From assembly GCA_050313895.1 (NCBI GenBank), contig JBNPMI010000004.1: a stretch of 64,000 bases of DNA; one strand, 5' to 3'. The translations under genes were made by a program, and so were the position numbers. Below are positions 60,695 through 64,000 of this stretch, in pieces (within the stretch, counting starts at the first letter, position 1; every line of letters starts with the position of its first letter). A model generated the notes under the pieces. That model worked only from the letters and a program-made list of their open reading frames with translations, made no database searches and had not been told where the DNA came from. The DNA comes from JALFST01 sp022779285. Lineage in GTDB: Bacteria; Bacillota; Clostridia; Tissierellales; Peptoniphilaceae.

Positions 60695-61861
60695 ATGAAA
60701 TTTACGAAAGAAGACCGAAAATGGATCTATTTCATTATGCTCATCATTGCATTCGGTATCCTTTTCTTTGCCGTCGTCAACAATTTTTCTTTCTTTCTGG
60801 GTGCGCTCTTCTACTTATTTCAAGTCATTCAGCCTTTTTTTGTGGCGATGATTCTTTCTTTCATCGTCAATATGCCCATGCAAATCATCGAGCGTTTTTT
60901 GGAGCGTCTTTCGATGCCCTCCAGGCCTCGCAGAATCATTGCCATGGTGTTGTCGTACGCGCTCATTCTTTTCATCTTCATCTTTGTCTTTGCCATTTGT
61001 GTGCCAAGACTTTATGATTCTATACGTTCCTTCATACGATTCACGCCGGAGCTTTTGCGCGGATTGCGCAGCACCGTTACAGGGGCGGATTGGCTGGGAC
61101 CGGCACAAAAAAACATCGTGCAGGCAATTGACAAGATCAATACCACTCCTCTGTACAACTATCTCATGGACTGGTATCGAAATAATCAAAGCACAATCCA
61201 ATTCAATACCGTGGTTGGCAATTTATTTTCGACGCTCTCCTCCGTGTTTTCCGGCGTCGTTTCCACCGTTGCATCCGTAATGTTCAGCATTTACATGCTC
61301 TCGCAAAAGGAGCAGCTTTCACGTCAGGTGAAATCTTTGATTTTTGCAGTTTTTCCTGAAAAATTCGCAGATGCCGTCATGTATCTGGGATATACCATCT
61401 ATGATAATTTCTATAATTTTTTCAGTGGTCAGATGCTGGAAGCCTTTCTTTTAGGCACCATGAACTACGTCGGTATGCGGATTTTAGGAATGGAAAGCGC
61501 CCTTGTGATTTCACTGCTGACCATGCTTGGAGCTTTTATTCCCGTTGTCGGCGCAATGCTGTCCGGTATCCTCGGTGCGCTCATGCTCCTCGTGCAATCT
61601 CCGGTGGCCGCCTTCGGCTATTTTATTTACATCACCGCCCTCCAGCAGCTGGAAAACAATATTGTATATCCGCGTGTTGTCGGCCAATCGATCGGCTTAC
61701 CCGGTATCTGGGTACTCCTCGCGATTATTATTGGAGGATCTTTATTCGGCGTTTACGGAATCTTCCTCTCCGTGCCTATCTTTTCAACACTTTATGTACT
61801 TCTGGGAGACTTTATCGATCGCCGCATTGCAGAAAAGAATCTTAGGATTCAGCTCAAGTAA
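60695..61861 (+). CDS. AI-2E family (PerM/TqsA-like) membrane protein
   Basis: A 388-residue permease with the family layout: N-terminal membrane helices (IYFIMLIIAFGILFFAVV), a periplasmic middle and C-terminal helices with MEAFLLG-like and IVYPRVVGQSIGLPG motifs, the latter diagnostic for this family. Members have been linked to autoinducer-2 or ion export; the substrate is not predictable. AAGGAGG precedes the ATG. It lies 41 bases before an ECF S-component gene. Confidence 0.9.
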   Translation: MKFTKEDRKWIYFIMLIIAFGILFFAVVNNFSFFLGALFYLFQVIQPFFVAMILSFIVNMPMQIIERFLERLSMPSRPRRIIAMVLSYALILFIFIFVFAICVPRLYDSIRSFIRFTPELLRGLRSTVTGADWLGPAQKNIVQAIDKINTTPLYNYLMDWYRNNQSTIQFNTVVGNLFSTLSSVFSGVVSTVASVMFSIYMLSQKEQLSRQVKSLIFAVFPEKFADAVMYLGYTIYDNFYNFFSGQMLEAFLLGTMNYVGMRILGMESALVISLLTMLGAFIPVVGAMLSGILGALMLLVQSPVAAFGYFIYITALQQLENNIVYPRVVGQSIGLPGIWVLLAIIIGGSLFGVYGIFLSVPIFSTLYVLLGDFIDRRIAEKNLRIQLK

Positions 61862-61902
61862 CCCCTATAGGGTGGTACGGCTTTTGCCTGGAAAGAAGTG
61901 GA

Positions 61903-62397
61903 ATGAAAACCCATCGTCTCACTCGCGCAGCGCTTTTTACCGCTGTCATGTTCGTTACAACTATGCTGATTGTGATTCCGATTCCCGGAACACAGGGCTA
62001 TGTCAATGCTTCGGATAGCATCGCCTTTCTTGCCGCGGCTTTTCTGCCGCCCGGATATGCAGCAGCGGCCTCCGGCATCGGCGCTGCGTTAGCCGATATG
62101 GCAGCCGGATATGCAATTTTTATTCCTGCAACACTTGTCATCAAGGGACTGGAATCCTTCGTTGCAGCATATCTTTTCCACAAATACCGGAAATTTCCTC
62201 TCTTTCTTTTTCTCTCGGCGTCCCTTCTGATGCCGCTGGGATATTTTCTCTTTGAAACGGCGCTCTTCGGGATGCCTACAGCGCTCGCCGCCGTTCTTCC
62301 CAATATCGGACAGGGTGTTTTCGGCGCAGTGCTTGCATGGCTTCTCCTGCCGTTGAGCCGCAAGCTTGCGGAATTTTTTCCTGAGAAAAAAGACTGA
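61903..62397 (+). CDS. ECF transporter S component (PF07155-like)
   Basis: A 164-residue membrane protein with about five helices. The segment GYVNASDSIAFLAAAF and GIGAALADMAAGY match the substrate-binding S components of energy-coupling factor transporters related to the HmpT/riboflavin-type family. It would rely on a shared ECF module (EcfA, A', T) encoded elsewhere. The vitamin or precursor it carries is unknown. It has its own GGAAAGAAGTGGA ribosome-binding site and is followed by a bidirectional terminator. Confidence 0.85.
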   Translation: MKTHRLTRAALFTAVMFVTTMLIVIPIPGTQGYVNASDSIAFLAAAFLPPGYAAAASGIGAALADMAAGYAIFIPATLVIKGLESFVAAYLFHKYRKFPLFLFLSASLLMPLGYFLFETALFGMPTALAAVLPNIGQGVFGAVLAWLLLPLSRKLAEFFPEKKD

Positions 62398-62428
62398 TCC
62401 GCTCAGCACATTCCTCTACAAATCACGA

Positions 62429-62467
62429 AAGAGCCTCTGAATTTCTTATGTAAATTCAGAGGCTCTT
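62429..62467. terminator. Bidirectional terminator between the ECF and EamA genes
   Basis: A 16-base perfect stem AAGAGCCTCTGAATTT with AAATTCAGAGGCTCTT around a 7-base loop, between convergent genes. Confidence 0.82.
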
Positions 62468-62479
62468 GCAGTCTCAGCA

Positions 62480-63391
62480 TTATTCCATTTCATTCGATTG
62501 TCGTTCATGATTTTGATTCGATTGATTTCTCAGGATTTGCAGCCCATCTGTAATGACAATCAGAACGCCCGAGAAAAGCAATACACTTCCCAATACCAAA
62601 TTCCATGTAAACGGTTCATGTAAGAGAATGACCGAGAAGAGGATCCCGAAAAAGGAGTCTGTGGAAATCAGAATGCTTGTCTCCGTCGGCGGGATATATC
62701 GCTGTGCCCAGGAAAGAATCAGATAGGTAAGAGACGTGCCGCCAAGTCCGAGAAAAAGCGCCGGTAATATAATAGAGGAATCCCAAAGCATGGGCTGTGT
62801 CTCCGTGAAGATCGAAAGCAAAATCGCAAAGCATCCGGTTACGCCAAGCTCCATCATCAATATCACGCGAAAATCGGATTCTGCCGCATAGCGATCCATC
62901 ACCACAATCTGCAGAGCGTAAAAGACAGCGCAGATGAGCGTCAAAACATCACCGACGTTCAACCCGCCGATTTCTCCCGATTGATAGGAAAGCGCCACTA
63001 ATCCCAGAAAAGAAATAAATGCACCCAACCCATCTGAAAAACGGAGTGATCTTCGAAAAAGAAGACGCGCAAGGAAAGGAACAAAAATAATATTCATAGC
63101 GAGGAAAAAGGATCCCTTAGACGGTGATGTCCGACTGAGTCCCTCCATTTGTGTCCATACTGCTAAAAATAATATGACGCCGAGCGCAAATCCGACAAGA
63201 TAATCTCTCTTTTTTGCTGTTCGAAACGCCGGAAAAAACAGAAGCAGCACACCGAAAAATCCAAGAGCAAAGCGTAAGGCGACCAGCTGTAAGGGCGTAA
63301 TCCGTTTCATAAGCACTGAGCTCACCACAAATGTCATTCCCCATATCACACCGCAGGTGAGCAAAAGCACCCGAGCATATTTTGATTTCAA
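62480..63391 (-). CDS. EamA/DMT family transporter
   Basis: A 303-residue, ten-helix drug/metabolite transporter with two EamA repeats (N-terminal GVIWGMTFVVSSVL and the second around GLGGTSLTYLILSWAQRYIP). The start is a TTG at 63391 with AGGAGG five bases upstream, a clear case of a non-ATG start. Substrates of the family range from amino acids to nucleosides and cannot be inferred here. The leader contains a perfect palindrome. Confidence 0.88.
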   Translation of the reverse strand: MKSKYARVLLLTCGVIWGMTFVVSSVLMKRITPLQLVALRFALGFFGVLLLFFPAFRTAKKRDYLVGFALGVILFLAVWTQMEGLSRTSPSKGSFFLAMNIIFVPFLARLLFRRSLRFSDGLGAFISFLGLVALSYQSGEIGGLNVGDVLTLICAVFYALQIVVMDRYAAESDFRVILMMELGVTGCFAILLSIFTETQPMLWDSSIILPALFLGLGGTSLTYLILSWAQRYIPPTETSILISTDSFFGILFSVILLHEPFTWNLVLGSVLLFSGVLIVITDGLQILRNQSNQNHERQSNEME

Positions 63392-63409
63392 AGCCGCCTC
63401 CTATCTCCT

Positions 63410-63433
63410 GTATGGAAGAATTCATTTCCATAC
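63410..63433. repeat. Palindrome in the leader of the EamA transporter gene
   Basis: GTATGGAA (63410-63417) and TTCCATAC (63426-63433) are perfect 8-base arms around GAATTCAT, between an extended -10 (TGATATACT, 63452-63460 minus strand) and the ribosome-binding site. It is a candidate repressor operator or a leader hairpin. Confidence 0.5.
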
Positions 63434-63451
63434 GCACAGTACAACGGCTTT

Positions 63452-63460
63452 AGTATATCA
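63452..63460 (-). promoter_or_regulatory. Extended -10 promoter of the EamA transporter gene
   Basis: Minus-strand TGATATACT, the same extended -10 seen before the exonuclease III gene. No good -35; the upstream bases are the preceding terminator. Confidence 0.4.
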
Positions 63461-63464
63461 CTAA

Positions 63465-63491
63465 AAAAGAGGCCTCGCTGAGACCTCTTTT
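63465..63491 (-). terminator. Terminator of the L,D-transpeptidase gene
   Basis: AAAAGAGG/CCTCTTTT arms with an inner CTC-GAG stem, followed on the minus strand by TTTTTTAG. Confidence 0.78.
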
Positions 63492-63504
63492 CCAATTTTC
63501 TCTT

Positions 63505-64000
63505 TTAATAAATGGTCACCGGCGTTCCGACGCTGACATTGTTATAAAACTCAGGCATCCTGGGTGAATACACATTGATGCATCCGTGGCTTCCGCCCCA
63601 GGTGTACGTGTTTCCATCCAGCATAAAGTTCTCTTCTCTTTGCCAGCTTGCATCATGAATTCCGTAGGATGTATAAAACGGAACCCAATAATTAACAGGA
63701 ACACGATAATCCGGACCGGTCAGATAGCGATGTCTCTCCTTGGAGTAGATACGAAATTCTCCTCTGACCGTTGGTGTGATTGGGCGTCCGCTGACAATGG
63801 GCATTTGCAGAACCAATGTGTTGTTTCTAAAAAGCCAGAGATACTGATGCGTCAAGCTGATCACTACGTGATTAGAACCCACTCTTCGAGTCCGGATCGC
63901 AGGACCATAGATGGTTCCGCCGGAATAAGTCCACTCACCCGGATATCCGTTTTGCAGGCTTGCACGCCCTCTGCCCACAGAATCGAAGATATAGATTGTA
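63505..64000 (-). CDS. L,D-transpeptidase (YkuD domain), N-terminus off the right edge
   Basis: Forms 3-3 cross-links in peptidoglycan or attaches proteins to it. Only the C-terminal part is in the window (about 165 residues, frame open through position 64000). The YkuD domain is complete: ISLTHQYLWLF opening, GIHDASWQ, and the active-site motif GGSHGCINVYS with the catalytic Cys codon near 63581. The upstream residues (YIFDSVGRGRASLQNG) suggest a further domain, possibly the PG_binding_4 type, beyond the edge. Its stop is followed by a terminator. Confidence 0.93.
   Translation of the reverse strand, partial: TIYIFDSVGRGRASLQNGYPGEWTYSGGTIYGPAIRTRRVGSNHVVISLTHQYLWLFRNNTLVLQMPIVSGRPITPTVRGEFRIYSKERHRYLTGPDYRVPVNYWVPFYTSYGIHDASWQREENFMLDGNTYTWGGSHGCINVYSPRMPEFYNNVSVGTPVTIY

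Overview
The window looks like chromosomal DNA of a low-to-mid GC, Gram-positive-type anaerobe of the Bacillota (Clostridia/Tissierellia-like). The evidence is strong AGGAGG ribosome-binding sites, a tig-clpP-clpX-lon operon, the tmk-darA-holB-ricT block, a G5/3D cell-wall protein, a GH25 lysozyme with cell-wall-binding repeats, an L,D-transpeptidase, a small 2[4Fe-4S] ferredoxin, a FeoA-FeoB fusion and acetate kinase. I cannot name the species. No tRNA, rRNA, CRISPR array or intact insertion sequence was seen. Most genes lie on the minus strand.

Layout. 1-4.9 kb: proteostasis operon tig-clpP-clpX-lon (lon cut by the left edge). 5.0-8.5 kb: glmM-cca-degV operon with 4-base overlaps. 8.5-15.8 kb: a G5/3D protein, rsmI, a ferredoxin with its own promoter and terminator, then ricT, holB, darA, tmk, an SH3-domain membrane protein and pfkA. 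16-18 kb: a lone plant-type glycogen branching enzyme on the plus strand. 18.0-20.4 kb: a structured non-coding stretch and a two-gene, A+T-leaning island (deacetylase-like plus FemAB/GNAT-like), flanked by two near-identical terminator hairpins. 20.4-34.7 kb: a 12-gene surface-polysaccharide operon. 34.8-38.9 kb: an asparagine-synthase-like protein without the catalytic Cys2, and a repeat-rich secreted GH25 lysozyme. 39-41.7 kb: asnA, a PPC-domain gene and rpsF-ssb-rpsR with a recognisable S6:S18 leader. 41.9-50.1 kb: exonuclease III, an ABC exporter pair, pyridoxamine kinase, a UvrD helicase-nuclease fusion and a membrane-anchored polysaccharide deacetylase. 50.2-53.6 kb: a three-gene operon of a glutamate-cysteine-ligase-like enzyme, a glutathionylspermidine-synthase-like ATP-grasp ligase and a metallo-beta-lactamase-fold hydrolase. 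53.6-64 kb: an OGG1-like glycosylase, FeoAB, gdhA, ackA, a sugar nucleotidyltransferase, an AI-2E family permease, an ECF S component, an EamA transporter and a YkuD L,D-transpeptidase cut by the right edge.

How the genes work together. The polysaccharide operon carries look-alikes of all five steps of the WbpA-B-E-D-I route from UDP-GlcNAc to UDP-ManNAc(3NAc)A. It also has a WbpM/PglF-type 4,6-dehydratase with an overlapping aminotransferase, an initiating phosphosugar transferase, three glycosyltransferases and a flippase. No Wzy-like polymerase is visible. The Cys-less asparagine-synthase-like protein just upstream is a candidate modifier of the uronic acid, since asparagine itself can come from the nearby asnA.

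The most interesting candidate for an undescribed system is the 50.2-53.6 kb ligase/ATP-grasp/metallohydrolase operon. It has the logic of a low-molecular-weight thiol or gamma-glutamyl compound pathway, but its second enzyme is not a standard glutathione synthetase.
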